Source: SG8-39 sp041558415
Lineage (GTDB): Bacteria; Pseudomonadota; Gammaproteobacteria; Burkholderiales; SG8-39
Direction: 5' to 3'
DNA length: 64,000 nt
Assembly (NCBI GenBank): GCA_041558415.1
Contig: JBFFEY010000011.1
Span: 15,152-79,151, forward strand
Below are positions 16,839-26,249 of the stretch, piece by piece (position 1 is the first letter of the stretch; every line of letters starts with the position of its first letter). Made by a program: the position numbers and the translations under genes. The notes below the pieces were generated by a model. The model had not been told where the DNA came from. It ran no database searches and was given only the letters and a program-made list of their open reading frames with translations.

Positions 16839-18128
16839 TCAGGACACCGCCTTGACGGCGATCTCTCTGGGCGGCTTGCGCCGCGCGCCGTCGCCGCCAC
16901 CGGCAGCGCCGTAGCGCGCCTGCACGTAGGCCTCGACCAGCGCCTGAAACTCCTCGGCGATGCGGTCGCCCTTCAGCGTGACCGTCTTCTCGCCGTCGAT
17001 ATACACCGGCGCCACCGGTACTTCGTTGGTGCCCGGCAGGCTGATGCCGATGTCGGCGTGCTTCGATTCGCCCGGCCCGTTGACCACGCAGCCCATCACC
17101 GCAACGCGCATCGACTCGACCCCGGGATAGCGCGCACGCCACTGCGGCATCTGCGCGCGCAGGTAGCGCTCGATGCGGTCGGCCAGTTCCTGGAAGAAGC
17201 TGCTGGTCGTCCGCCCGCAGCCGGGACAGGCGCTGACCATCGGCGTAAACGCGCGCAATCCCATGCTCTGCAGGATCTCCTGCGCCACCTGCACTTCGCG
17301 CGTGCGGTCGCCGCCGGGCTCCGGTGTGAGCGAGACGCGGATCGTGTCACCGATGCCTTCCTGCAGCAGCACCGCGAGCGCCGCCGTGGACGCGACGATG
17401 CCCTTCGAGCCCATGCCGGCCTCGGTCAGGCCGAGATGCAACGGGTACGCGCAGCGCGCGGCGAGCGCCCGGTAGACCGCGATCAGGTCCTGCACCTGGC
17501 TCATCTTGCAGGAGATCACGATGCGCTCGGCCGGCAGCCCCAGGGCTTCGGCCTGCTGCGCCGAATCGAGCGCCGAGCGGATTACCGCCTCGCGCATCAC
17601 CGCTTGCGCCTCGAGCGGCACCGCGCGTGCGGCGTTCTCGTCCATCAGCAGCGCGAGCAGCGCTGGATCCAGACTGCCCCAGTTCACGCCGATCCGAACC
17701 GGCTTGTCGTAGCGCAGGGCGCACTCGATCATGGTCGCGAACTGCTCGTCGCGCTTCGCGCCGCGCCCGACATTTCCCGGATTGATGCGGTATTTGGCGA
17801 GCGCCCGTGCGCAGTCGGGATACTGCGCGAGCAGCTTGTGGCCATTGAAGTGAAAGTCGCCCACCAGCGGCACCGGGCAGCCCAGCGTGTCGAGGCGCGC
17901 GCGGATCGCGGCGACCTGCGCCGCCGCCTCCGGCGTATTGACCGTGATGCGCACCAGCTCGGAACCGGCGCGCCACAGCGCATGCACCTGCGCCGCCGTG
18001 GCTTCGGCGTCCGCCGTATCGGTGTTGGTCATCGACTGAACGACGATCGGCGCGCCGCCGCCGATGCGCACGCCGCCGACCACCACCTGCCGCGAGACGC
18101 GGCGCTGTGCGACGCCGGGCGTGTTCAT
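16839..18128 (-). CDS. ispG: 4-hydroxy-3-methylbut-2-enyl-diphosphate synthase
   Basis: A 429-residue [4Fe-4S] enzyme of the MEP isoprenoid pathway. The start MNTPGVAQRRVSRQVVVGGV is followed by APIVVQSMTNTDTADAEAT. The cluster ligands are visible in SACPGCGRTT and GCVVNGPGESKHADIGIS. Start at 18128 overlaps the rodZ stop by 4 nt (ATGA). The length is the standard two-domain bacterial form plus a short basic C-terminal tail (DGARRKPPREIAVKAVS). Confidence 0.96.
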   Translation of the reverse strand: MNTPGVAQRRVSRQVVVGGVRIGGGAPIVVQSMTNTDTADAEATAAQVHALWRAGSELVRITVNTPEAAAQVAAIRARLDTLGCPVPLVGDFHFNGHKLLAQYPDCARALAKYRINPGNVGRGAKRDEQFATMIECALRYDKPVRIGVNWGSLDPALLALLMDENAARAVPLEAQAVMREAVIRSALDSAQQAEALGLPAERIVISCKMSQVQDLIAVYRALAARCAYPLHLGLTEAGMGSKGIVASTAALAVLLQEGIGDTIRVSLTPEPGGDRTREVQVAQEILQSMGLRAFTPMVSACPGCGRTTSSFFQELADRIERYLRAQMPQWRARYPGVESMRVAVMGCVVNGPGESKHADIGISLPGTNEVPVAPVYIDGEKTVTLKGDRIAEEFQALVEAYVQARYGAAGGGDGARRKPPREIAVKAVS

Positions 18129-19171
18129 GGCAGCGTGAACCGCGCCACGGCCACCCTGATGTACGGCGCCAGGTCGACGCTGCGACCATCGACATTCAGG
18201 CGCACCGACTGCGCGTTGCCGATGACGAAGGACAGCGGCGCCGCGCCCGTCACCTCGACGGTGCTGCCCGCGGCGTTGAGTTGCGCGTGCAGCAGCCTGC
18301 CGTCCGCATCGCGAATTTCCACCCAGGCCTCCTCGCCACACTCGAGCCGCACGCTCTGCTGCCCGCTGGGCGTCGCGGCCGCGCTAACCGACGCCACCGC
18401 AGCGCCGCCCGCTGCCCCCGGCGACGCGGTGTCCGTCGCGGCGGCCAGCGCTTCGGCCGGCGGTTTCTCCGCCGCGGCCGACTCGGTCGGCGTCTGCGCC
18501 GGCGCCGGCGCTGCGACGCCCGCCTCCAGCCGTGGTTCCTCTTTCGGCGCAGTCGCGCGCGCAGCCGTGTCATTGTGCGAAAGGGCGGCGCCCGGCGTCT
18601 GCGCCGGCGCCTCGACCGACGGCGGTACCGGCAAGGTATCGCCCGCGCTCGCTACCACGTTGCGCTGCGACTCGTTCGCGGGCACGACGAAGGTCATGCG
18701 CGCCTCGCTCTGCGGCCGCTCCTGACGCCATTGCACCAGCACCAGCGCCGCGACCGCGAGCACGGCGAGCGTGAACACGACGTACACCACGTTGGAACGC
18801 TTGGAGGCGTCGCTGAAGGGCACCGGCTCGCGATAGCGCGCGACGATCTGGTTGGCGTCCGGCGCAGGCACCGCGTCGCGCAGCGCCTCGAGCAGGGGCG
18901 CGGCGTCCATGCCGACCAGCCGCGCGTAGCCGCGCACCATGCCGCGCACCACGGCGACGCCCGGCAGCTGGTCATAGCGGTCGGCCTCGAGCGCCTCGAT
19001 CTGGCGCGGCGAAAACTTCAGCTGCTGCGCCACGCCCTCGAGCGTCAGACCGTGCACGACGCGCGCCTGCGCGAGTTGCACGCCGGGCATCAGCGTCGGC
19101 GTCGGCGTCGGCGTCGCCGCTTCTGCCGAAGTCGCCTCGCTCGCCGCTGCGCTGCGCTCGAACTCAGTCAT
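18125..19171 (-). CDS. rodZ: RodZ-type cytoskeletal protein with HTH and DUF4115 domains
   Basis: A 348-residue protein. It has an N-terminal helix-turn-helix of the HTH_25 type (about 34-100, VQLAQARVVHGLTLEGVAQQLKF), one membrane helix near 138-158 (VVYVVFTLAVLAVAALVLVQW), a long Ala/Pro-rich linker and a C-terminal beta domain (RLECGEEAWVEIRDADGRLL). RodZ links MreB to the envelope in rod-shaped cells. A short PTPTPTPT run before the HTH is encoded by repeated gccgacg units. It overlaps pilW by 8 nt and ispG by 4 nt. Confidence 0.9.
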   Translation of the reverse strand: MTEFERSAAASEATSAEAATPTPTPTLMPGVQLAQARVVHGLTLEGVAQQLKFSPRQIEALEADRYDQLPGVAVVRGMVRGYARLVGMDAAPLLEALRDAVPAPDANQIVARYREPVPFSDASKRSNVVYVVFTLAVLAVAALVLVQWRQERPQSEARMTFVVPANESQRNVVASAGDTLPVPPSVEAPAQTPGAALSHNDTAARATAPKEEPRLEAGVAAPAPAQTPTESAAAEKPPAEALAAATDTASPGAAGGAAVASVSAAATPSGQQSVRLECGEEAWVEIRDADGRLLHAQLNAAGSTVEVTGAAPLSFVIGNAQSVRLNVDGRSVDLAPYIRVAVARFTLP

Positions 19172-19946
19172 ACTCTCCGCGCTGCAGCTTCTGGTATTCC
19201 GGCGAGCCAGGGAAGCGTCGGCGCAGCTGGCTTGCCAGGCTCGCTTCGTTCATGCGCTGCCCGAGCTTGCGCTCGATGCGGATCCCGAGCCACAGCGATT
19301 CCGCGGTCGGCGGGTTGATCTGACCGAAACGCCGCATCAAGCGCTGCGCGTCTTCCAGGGCGTTCTGACGGTAGCGAATCTCGCTCATCTGCAGCACGGC
19401 GCGCGGATCGCCGGGATTGAGCTTCAGCGCCTGCTGGACCAGCACTTCCGCGTCGTCCACCTTGTTGATGCGCAGCAGACAGAACCCCGCGGCGCTATAG
19501 GAACGCCAAGGTTTCTGATAAAGCGGGTTGCGGGTCGCGCGCAGGAAGTGATCCACCGACTGCTCCTCGCGCTCCGTCTGGCACAGGTACCAGCCATAGT
19601 TGTGGTTGATGTCGGGGTCGTTCGGCGCCAGATTCAGCGCGCGCCGGAAGTTCTCCTCGGCGAGGCGCGTTTCGCGCAGCTCCATGTACACCAGCCCGTA
19701 CATGCTGTAGGCCGGGGCGTAGCTCGGATCCGCGCCGGTCGCGATGCGAAGCTCCTCGAGCGCAACCCCCATGTTGCGACGGCTGTAATACAGCGCCGCA
19801 AGCTCGGTGTGCAGCCGCGCGCGGTTGCGCGGATCGCCCACCTCGCCGACCAGCTGGCCGGTATCGACCTCGGGCGCCTTCGGCGTCTCGGTCGTTGCGC
19901 AACCGACAAACAGGGCAAAGGGCAACAGGATCAGTATCCGCTTCAT
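19164..19946 (-). CDS. pilW: Type IV pilus biogenesis/stability lipoprotein PilW (PilF)
   Basis: A 260-residue lipoprotein. The signal MKRILILLPFALFVGCATTE has its lipobox Cys at 16, followed by TPR repeats (LHTELAALYYSRRNMGVALEELRIATGADPSYAPAY...). It helps assemble or localise the PilQ secretin. The position between rlmN and rodZ is the standard one. It overlaps rlmN by 4 nt (ATGA) and rodZ by 8 nt, so the cluster is translationally coupled. The fimV at the left edge is also a pilus-associated factor. Confidence 0.93.
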   Translation of the reverse strand: MKRILILLPFALFVGCATTETPKAPEVDTGQLVGEVGDPRNRARLHTELAALYYSRRNMGVALEELRIATGADPSYAPAYSMYGLVYMELRETRLAEENFRRALNLAPNDPDINHNYGWYLCQTEREEQSVDHFLRATRNPLYQKPWRSYSAAGFCLLRINKVDDAEVLVQQALKLNPGDPRAVLQMSEIRYRQNALEDAQRLMRRFGQINPPTAESLWLGIRIERKLGQRMNEASLASQLRRRFPGSPEYQKLQRGEYD

Positions 19947-21052
19947 GCATTGAGCTCCGCTGCTGGCCGCAGTCGCCGTGTTTCGCGCGTGCGGCGCGTT
20001 CGGTCCGAGACATCTCCCGCGAGTTGCCCGCAGGCCGCGTCGATGCCGTCGCCGCGCGTCTTGCGCGTGGTCACGGTGACGCCAGCGCCCTGCAGAATTT
20101 CCGCGAAGCGCCGGATGCGCTCGGTCGGCGAACGGCGATACGCCGTGCCGGAGAACGGGTTGAATGGAATGAGGTTGAACTTGGAACGGACACTGCGGGC
20201 GATGCCGGCGAGCGCCCGCGCATCGGCGTCGCTGTCGTTCACCCCGTCCAGCATGACGTATTCGAACGTCACGAAGTCACGCGGCGCACGCTCCAGGTAG
20301 CGGTTGCAGGCCGCGAGCAGTGTGCGCAGCGGGTACTTGCGGTTCAACGGAACCAGCTGATCGCGCAGCGCGTCGCGCGGCGCATGCAGCGACACCGCAA
20401 GCGCCACGGGGCATTCGTCGCGCAGCCGGTCCATCTCGGGCACCACGCCCGAGGTCGACACCGTGACGCGCCGGCGTGAGAGGCCGTAGGCGTGGTCGTC
20501 GAGCATTAGGCGCAGGGCGGGCAGCACCTGGTCCAGGTTCAGCAGCGGCTCGCCCATGCCCATCATCACCACGTTGGTGATTGCGCGCGGGGGATCGCGC
20601 TCGCTGCCGGACCCATCGAGCGCTTTGCGCGCCAGCCAGAGCTGGCCGATGATTTCCGCGGTGCTCAGGTTGCGGTTGAAGCCCTGCTTGCCCGTGGCGC
20701 AGAACGCGCAATCGAGCACGCAGCCCGCCTGGCTCGAAATGCACAGCGTGCCGCGCGCACGCTCCGGGATGAACACCGTCTCGACCGCGTTCGCACCGTC
20801 CACCTGCAGCAGCCATTTGCGCGTTCCGTCCGGCGCCCGGCTGTCGCCGACCACCTGCGGCGCGCGTACCTGCGCCGCGCCCGCGAGCCGGCCGCGCAGC
20901 GACTTCGCGAGGTCGGTCATGCGGGAGAAATCCGACGCACCGCACTGGTGGATCCAGCGCAGCAGCTGGCGGGCACGAAAGCGCGGCTCGCCGAGCTGCG
21001 CCACGTAGGCCTCGAGCCCCGGCGCGTCGAAATCGAGCAGGTTGACGGTCAT
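19943..21052 (-). CDS. rlmN: Dual-specificity 23S rRNA / tRNA adenine-C2 methyltransferase
   Basis: A 369-residue radical-SAM enzyme that methylates A2503 of 23S rRNA and A37 of some tRNAs. The radical-SAM motif CVLDCAFCATG and the C-terminal catalytic cysteine (AACGQLAG) are both present. MTVNLLDFDAPGLEAYVAQLGEPRFRA is the expected N-terminus, so the start is set at 21052 and upstream residues are discarded. It is 19 nt downstream of ndk. Confidence 0.96.
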   Translation of the reverse strand: MTVNLLDFDAPGLEAYVAQLGEPRFRARQLLRWIHQCGASDFSRMTDLAKSLRGRLAGAAQVRAPQVVGDSRAPDGTRKWLLQVDGANAVETVFIPERARGTLCISSQAGCVLDCAFCATGKQGFNRNLSTAEIIGQLWLARKALDGSGSERDPPRAITNVVMMGMGEPLLNLDQVLPALRLMLDDHAYGLSRRRVTVSTSGVVPEMDRLRDECPVALAVSLHAPRDALRDQLVPLNRKYPLRTLLAACNRYLERAPRDFVTFEYVMLDGVNDSDADARALAGIARSVRSKFNLIPFNPFSGTAYRRSPTERIRRFAEILQGAGVTVTTRKTRGDGIDAACGQLAGDVSDRTRRTRETRRLRPAAELNA

Positions 21053-21071
21053 CGAACGAATAGGACCTCGC

Positions 21072-21497
21072 TCAGCGCGAAAAGATCTCGCAGCTCGGGA
21101 AGAAATACGCGACCTCGGCGCGCGCGGTTTCGGGGCCGTCGGAGCCGTGCACCGCGTTGGCGTCGATCGACTCGGCGAAGTCGGCACGGATGGTGCCCTT
21201 GTCCGCCTTCTTCGGGTCGGTGGCGCCCATCAGCTCGCGGTTGCGCGCGATCGCGTTCTCGCCTTCCAGCACCTGCACGATCACCGGCCCGGAGGTCATA
21301 AAGTCGACCAAATCCCTGAAGAACGGCCGGTCACGGTGCACCGCGTAGAAACCCTCGGCCTGAGCGCGCGACAGCTGCATCATGCGTGCCGCGATGATGC
21401 GCAGGCCGGCGGCCTCCAAGCGCGTATAGATCTGTCCGATCACGTTCTTGACGACCGCGTCGGGCTTGATGATGGACAGGGTCCGTTCGACTGCCAT
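21072..21497 (-). CDS. ndk: Nucleoside diphosphate kinase
   Basis: A 141-residue enzyme equalising NTP pools. The family start is MAVERTLSIIKPDAVVKN, and NAVHGSD places the phosphorylated histidine at residue 117. Length is exactly typical. Start 21497 is preferred to an upstream in-frame ATG. It precedes rlmN; 109 bases separate it from the tilS stop. Confidence 0.97.
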   Translation of the reverse strand: MAVERTLSIIKPDAVVKNVIGQIYTRLEAAGLRIIAARMMQLSRAQAEGFYAVHRDRPFFRDLVDFMTSGPVIVQVLEGENAIARNRELMGATDPKKADKGTIRADFAESIDANAVHGSDGPETARAEVAYFFPSCEIFSR

Positions 21498-21606
21498 TCT
21501 TGTTTCTCCGGGGATGCGTGCAGGGAAAATGCAGAATTCTATCACCAAATATCCACGAACCGCGTAAAAACAATGGGTTGCGAGACGCTTGTGGCGCTCG
21601 GCCGGC

Positions 21607-22890
21607 TCAGTCGGTCGCCGGCGCCCCGGCCGCGCGCCACTGCAGCACGATGCCCGGCGCCCCGGCCGCGGCCCGATAGCGGCAATCGACCCCGAGTCCG
21701 GGCACCCACACCAAGTCTTCGTCGCAGTACACCAGCGGCAGCTGATCGCGCCGCCAGGGCGGAATGCCGGCCTCCTGGAACAGATTCTTCAGCGTGCGGC
21801 GCGGACGCCGCGCATCCGGTTGCAGCCGCTCGCCGCCGCGACGCCGCCGCACGCTGACGCGTGCCGTGGCGAAGCGCGCCGCGTCGATTCCCCTGCCGCG
21901 CACGCGCCGCAGCTGCAGTTCTCCGCCGTCCAGCGCGGCGATGCGCAGGCGGCGTTCGCCGCGCCAGTTCAGCGGCGTGAATGCCGCGGGCTCGCCGTGC
22001 GCCGCGATCGGTTCGAGGTACACGCGCCCACGATAGCTGCGCAGCCGCATGCCGTCGTGCACCAGCTGCATGCGAGGACTGCCGCTCGAGAGCTGCTTCA
22101 GCATCTCGAGCAGGCGCGCCTCGCTCGGCGCGCGCAGGCCGTGCTGCGCGAGAAAGGCGCGCAAGAGCGCGCGCTCGTCGGCCTGCGCCGCGGCGAAATG
22201 CCGCGCGGCGCGCGCCAGGCTTTCGCGCCAGCGCGGGAAGCGTGCCGCGATCAGCGGCGCGACGCGATGGCGCAGGTAGTTGCGGGTGATCGACTCGCGC
22301 GCATTGGACTCGTCATCGACCCAGGCGATCGCATGACGCCTTGCATAGCGCAGGATCTCCTCGCGCGGCACATCGAGCAGCGGCCGCAGCAGGCGCTTGT
22401 CGCCCAGCATGCCGAGCGCCGGCATCGCACTCGCCCCGCGCGGACCGGCGCCGCGCAGCAGCTGCAGCAGCACGGTTTCGGCCTGGTCGTCGAGATGATG
22501 TGCGAGCACGATGGCGTCGGCGCGCAGCCTTTGCAGGGCGGCCTGGCGCGCCTGGCGCGCAGCCGCCTCGAGGCCGCGCCCGCTGCGCGCCGCGACCTGC
22601 ACGCGCTGCACGCGCAGCGGCACACCGAGCGCGCGGCAGGCGCGTCGGCAATGGCGCGCCCAGGCATCCGCGTTCGGACTGAGCGCGTGGTGCACGTGCA
22701 GCGCCGCAAGGCGGAAGCCGTGACGCGTCGCCGCCGCGTGCAGCAGCTGCAGCAAAACGCTCGAATCGAGGCCGCCCGAAAAGCCGAGCACGAGCCGCGC
22801 GCCGCGCAGTTCGGGATGCGCCCGCAGGAAGCGCTCGACGGCGCCGCGCGGTCCGACGTCAGCCGCGGTCGGCTTCCTTGAATTTGCCAT
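21607..22890 (-). CDS. tilS: tRNA(Ile)-lysidine synthase
   Basis: A 427-residue ATP-dependent enzyme that converts C34 of tRNA-Ile2 to lysidine so that it reads AUA. The PP-loop SGGLDSS is at residues 38-44. LAHHLDDQAETVLLQLLRGAG is the second conserved segment, and the C-terminal substrate-binding domain is recognisable (GGERLQPDARRPRRTLKNLFQEAGIPPWRRD). It overlaps the accA 3' end by 32 nt on the same strand, so coupling with accA is likely. Confidence 0.95.
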   Translation of the reverse strand: MANSRKPTAADVGPRGAVERFLRAHPELRGARLVLGFSGGLDSSVLLQLLHAAATRHGFRLAALHVHHALSPNADAWARHCRRACRALGVPLRVQRVQVAARSGRGLEAAARQARQAALQRLRADAIVLAHHLDDQAETVLLQLLRGAGPRGASAMPALGMLGDKRLLRPLLDVPREEILRYARRHAIAWVDDESNARESITRNYLRHRVAPLIAARFPRWRESLARAARHFAAAQADERALLRAFLAQHGLRAPSEARLLEMLKQLSSGSPRMQLVHDGMRLRSYRGRVYLEPIAAHGEPAAFTPLNWRGERRLRIAALDGGELQLRRVRGRGIDAARFATARVSVRRRRGGERLQPDARRPRRTLKNLFQEAGIPPWRRDQLPLVYCDEDLVWVPGLGVDCRYRAAAGAPGIVLQWRAAGAPATD

Positions 22891-23827
22891 AGCTCATCAA
22901 GCGCTCGAGGCGCTCGTCGACGAGCTCTTTCGGTTTCTTGTCCTGCAGCTGGCGCAGTGCGTCGGCGAGCGCCTTGCGCAGCGTCTGCCCCATCGCCTGC
23001 GGGTCGCGGTGCGCGCCGCCGAGCGGCTCGTTCAAGACGCGGTCGATCAGACCGAGGGTTTTCAGGCGGCTTGCCGTGATGCCGAGCGCCTCGGCCGCGG
23101 CCGGCGCCTTGTCCGCGCTGCGCCAAAGGATCGACGCGCAGCCCTCCGGCGAAATCACCGAGTAGGTGGCGTACTGCAGCATCAGCACGATGTCGCCTAC
23201 GGCAATGGCGAGTGCGCCGCCCGAGCCGCCCTCACCGATCACGGTGACGATGAGCGGCACGCGCAGTCCGGCCATTGCGAAGAGGTTGCGGCCGATGGCC
23301 TCCGACTGTCCGCGCTCTTCCGCGTCGATTCCCGGGTAGGCGCCCGGCGTGTCGACGAAGGAGAACACCGGCAAAGCGAACTTCTCGGCCAGCTGCATGA
23401 GGCGCAGCGCCTTGCGGTAGCCCTCGGGCTTCGGCATGCCGAAATTGCGCAGGATCTTCTCCTTCGTGTCGCGCCCCTTCTGATGGCCGATCACCACGCA
23501 GGCTTGCCCGTTGAAGCGCGCCAGCCCGGCGACGATCGAGGCATCGTCCGCGAACAGGCGATCGCCGTGCAATTCCTCGAAATGGGTGAACAGCATCGGC
23601 AGGTAGTCAAGCAGGTAGGGCCGCTGCGGATGCCGCGCCACCTGCGCAATCTGCCAGGGCGTCAGCTTCGCGTAGATCTCCTTGGTGAGCGCCTGGCTCT
23701 TGCGCGTCAGGCGCTGGATTTCCTGCGAAATATCGACCGCCGAGTCTTCCTGCACGTAGCGCAGCTCTTCGATGCGCTGCTCGAGCTCTGCGATCGGCTG
23801 CTCGAAGTCGAGAAAGGTCGTCTTCAT
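22859..23827 (-). CDS. accA: Acetyl-CoA carboxylase carboxyltransferase subunit alpha
   Basis: A 322-residue subunit of the carboxyltransferase half-reaction that makes malonyl-CoA. The conserved start is MKTTFLDFEQPIAELEQRIEEL; the frame is open further upstream but that part is not coding. AccA signatures LPMLFTHFEELHGDRLF, DTPGAYPGIDAEERGQSEAI and GEGGSGGALAI are intact. It belongs to the glycosylase / accA / tilS order that I recall as common in betaproteobacteria. Confidence 0.97.
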   Translation of the reverse strand: MKTTFLDFEQPIAELEQRIEELRYVQEDSAVDISQEIQRLTRKSQALTKEIYAKLTPWQIAQVARHPQRPYLLDYLPMLFTHFEELHGDRLFADDASIVAGLARFNGQACVVIGHQKGRDTKEKILRNFGMPKPEGYRKALRLMQLAEKFALPVFSFVDTPGAYPGIDAEERGQSEAIGRNLFAMAGLRVPLIVTVIGEGGSGGALAIAVGDIVLMLQYATYSVISPEGCASILWRSADKAPAAAEALGITASRLKTLGLIDRVLNEPLGGAHRDPQAMGQTLRKALADALRQLQDKKPKELVDERLERLMSYGKFKEADRG

Positions 23828-23903
23828 CGGCCGCCACATTCTACTCGCCGCGGCGTTTTGACGCGGGCCGCCCGGGGAAACCCTGCCGACCGCCGGGGGT
23901 GCG

Positions 23904-24521
23904 TCAGTACTCCACCGGCACCGGATCGAGGGAGCGCCACAGGTACCAGGTGGCGACCGAGCGCCACGGTGACCAGGTAGTGCCGAGCCGGCGCATGCGC
24001 GCGCGTGTCGCACTGCGGCCGTTGAAGTAGGCGCGCCGAATCGCCTTCTGCAGCCCGAGGTCGTCGAGCGGGAACACGTCGGGGCGCAGCAGGTTGAAGA
24101 TGAGGAACATTTCCGCGGTCCAGCGGCCGATGCCGCGCACCTGCACGAGCTCGGCGATCACCGCTTCGTCGTCCATTTGCGGCCAGCGCTGCACGTGGAT
24201 CGTGCCATCGGCAAAGTGCCGCGCGAGATCCGCGATGTACTCCACCTTGCGCGCCGACAGGCCGCAGGCACGCAGCCGCCTGCGGTCGAGCGCCAGCACC
24301 TGTGCCGGCGTCGCGTCCGGGGCGGCGGCGACGAAGCGGTCCCACACGCTCTGCGCCGCACGCACCGAGATCTGCTGCCCGACGATCGCGCGCGCCAGCG
24401 TCATGAACGGCTCGCCGCGGCGCACCAGAAACACGCCAGCGTGCGCGCGCATGATCGCGGCGAGCGTCGGATCGCGCCGTGCGAGCGCGCGTTTCGCGCG
24501 GGCCCAGTAGGCCGGCTTCAT
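23904..24521 (-). CDS. DNA-3-methyladenine glycosylase II (AlkA-like, HhH-GPD)
   Basis: A 205-residue single-domain base-excision glycosylase. The helix-hairpin-helix is LVQVRGIGRWTAEMFLIF (about 130-147), with the catalytic Asp in DVFPLDDLGLQKA. FMTLARAIVGQQISVRAAQSVWDRF is the usual upstream helix pair. It lacks the AlkA N-terminal domain and belongs to the short form common in proteobacteria. It is 10 nt downstream of the DUF6352-type gene and 76 bases upstream of accA. Confidence 0.9.
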   Translation of the reverse strand: MKPAYWARAKRALARRDPTLAAIMRAHAGVFLVRRGEPFMTLARAIVGQQISVRAAQSVWDRFVAAAPDATPAQVLALDRRRLRACGLSARKVEYIADLARHFADGTIHVQRWPQMDDEAVIAELVQVRGIGRWTAEMFLIFNLLRPDVFPLDDLGLQKAIRRAYFNGRSATRARMRRLGTTWSPWRSVATWYLWRSLDPVPVEY

Positions 24522-24531
24522 GCGTCGTGCC

Positions 24532-25548
24532 TCAGGCCGCCGCTGCGAGCGGCAGGTTGATAAGCAGATTCTGCGGCTTCATGCGCACGACGTCTGCCTC
24601 GTCCATCGACAGCGCGAGCACCACCGGAGCGCCGGCGAGGTCGGCGCGCATCGCGGCGCGCTCGGCGAAGGTCAGGCGAAACAGCGCGACGATGCGCCGC
24701 ATGCGCCCAGCCTCCACCTCGCCGCCGTGCCACAGCGTGTTGAGAATCGCGGTCGACTCCGCATCGAGCCCGATGTGCCACTGCCAGCGCTGCTCCTCGA
24801 GGGCACGCACCGCCTGCACCTCGACCCGCACGCCGTGGAAATGCGCGATCCACGCTTCGATCACCCGGCAAAACGCCTCCAGGGCGGCGCTGCCCAGCTG
24901 GATCGGGATCACCGTATCGAAGCGCGATTCGCGTTCCCAGTAACGCTGCGCGTTGTCCGGCCCGAGCACGTCCAGATCGACCCGACCGAGCCCGCCTTGC
25001 GCCTCGACGATCAGGCGCCCGAGGCTGCCGTAGCGGCTTCCGGCCGCGTGCATCTCGACCGTCTCGAGGTCGGCGAGCAGCACCTGGCCGTCGCGCAGTG
25101 TCGCCTTCTGCTCGCGAAAGAACAGCTCTGCCGCGCGCAGGCGCAACGGGTCCTCGCAGCCGTCGAGGACGTTGCGCAGGATGACATGCACCAGCTGATC
25201 GATGAACAGCGGCGGCACGTCGATTGCACCGCCCTGGAACAGCCCCGCGTAGCAGGCCTCGAGGGTACCCGCCTCGAGCAGCCGGTCGCGGAAGCGCAAA
25301 AGCAGGCGGTAGTTGTCGCGCGCGTCGCTGTCCGCGATGGCCTCGAGCTCGGCCGGCGCAACCGGCCGACGCGGCGCCGCCATCAGCGCGGCGTGCAGCG
25401 CGTTTTCCGCATCGCAGGATTCTTCCACCGGGTGGATCTCCGGCCGCAGCAGGTAGGCGCGCAGGAAATCGTCGCTCACGACCAGCTGCCCCGCGGCGTT
25501 GCGGGGCAGAAGATGAAAGCCGCTCGCGCGCCAGAACTCCGGCATCAA
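24532..25548 (-). CDS. Conserved hypothetical protein (DUF6352-type)
   Basis: A 338-residue cytosolic-looking protein without signal or membrane helix. The start MMPEFWRASGFHLLPRNAAGQLVVSDDF and RAYLLRPEIHPVEESCDAE match my recollection of the DUF6352 family, whose function is unknown. The middle holds RDGQVLLADLETVEMH and a VDLDVLGPDNAQRYWER segment; no catalytic motif was recognised. It overlaps the HNH nuclease by 4 nt and precedes the glycosylase, so the three may be cotranscribed. Confidence 0.8.
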   Translation of the reverse strand: MMPEFWRASGFHLLPRNAAGQLVVSDDFLRAYLLRPEIHPVEESCDAENALHAALMAAPRRPVAPAELEAIADSDARDNYRLLLRFRDRLLEAGTLEACYAGLFQGGAIDVPPLFIDQLVHVILRNVLDGCEDPLRLRAAELFFREQKATLRDGQVLLADLETVEMHAAGSRYGSLGRLIVEAQGGLGRVDLDVLGPDNAQRYWERESRFDTVIPIQLGSAALEAFCRVIEAWIAHFHGVRVEVQAVRALEEQRWQWHIGLDAESTAILNTLWHGGEVEAGRMRRIVALFRLTFAERAAMRADLAGAPVVLALSMDEADVVRMKPQNLLINLPLAAAA

Positions 25549-26123
25549 GCCGGCGCGGTCACCAGGCGGCTGTTCGCCGCGACGTGCTGCCGGAGGAACT
25601 CCATCTGGTCGGCGTAGATGCGCCGGTTGGTGAGAATGAGATATTCCGCCTTGTTCGGCACGTACGGCGCGTACAGCAGCTCCATGCCTGACTCTTCCGG
25701 CAGGCGATTGCGCTTATGACCGTTGCAGTGCCGGCAGGCCGTGACCACGTTCATCCAGCTGTCCCGCCCGCCGCGCGACAGCGGCGTGATGTGGTCGCGG
25801 GTGAGGCGGAAATAGTTGAAGACCCGCCCGCAGTAGGCGCAGGTCTGGCGATCGCGACGGAATAGTTCGCGGTTGTTGAGAGGCGGCACCTGGTTGAAGC
25901 CGCGCGCGGCCAGCGCGCGTCCCTTGATGGCGATGATCGAATGCGCCGTGATGCTCGAGCGCTCGCCGGTCAGGCGCGACAGGCCGCCGTAGAAGGTGAA
26001 GGTCCGCTCGCCGAGGCTCCAGGCCACCAGGTCCTTCGCATAGTAAAAACAGGCCTGCTGCCAGCTGATCCAGCGGTGCGGCACGCCGTGACTGTCGAGC
26101 GAAAGAATGAGCGGACTTTCCAT
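25545..26123 (-). CDS. HNH endonuclease family protein
   Basis: A 192-residue protein starting MESPLILSLDSHGVPHRWIS. The C-terminal half carries an HNH nuclease motif with zinc-binding cysteines: CAYCGRVF, then LTRDHITPLSRGG (the catalytic His) and CRHCNGHKRNR. This is the common stand-alone type found next to DUF6352-type genes; it may act in DNA repair or defence, but no target is known. The chosen start avoids 20 poorly conserved upstream residues. It overlaps the next gene by ATGA. Confidence 0.88.
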   Translation of the reverse strand: MESPLILSLDSHGVPHRWISWQQACFYYAKDLVAWSLGERTFTFYGGLSRLTGERSSITAHSIIAIKGRALAARGFNQVPPLNNRELFRRDRQTCAYCGRVFNYFRLTRDHITPLSRGGRDSWMNVVTACRHCNGHKRNRLPEESGMELLYAPYVPNKAEYLILTNRRIYADQMEFLRQHVAANSRLVTAPA

Positions 26124-26181
26124 GGCACGAACCTTGAATGCGCGACGATTCTGCCAAGTGTCCTGCCGCTTTGCAATCAGC

Positions 26182-26217
26182 AAAAAAACAAAAGGCTGCG
26201 GGCAAAAGCTCGCAGCC
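26182..26217 (-). terminator. Rho-independent terminator of the HU gene
   Basis: On the minus strand, GGCTGCGAGC-TTTT-GCCCGCAGCC forms a 10-position stem with one mismatch, followed directly by a T-rich tract. It begins 33 nt after the HU stop and separates HU from the HNH operon. Confidence 0.88.
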
Positions 26218-26249
26218 CCCTCGAAGCGCTCTGGCGAATCGGTCAGGCG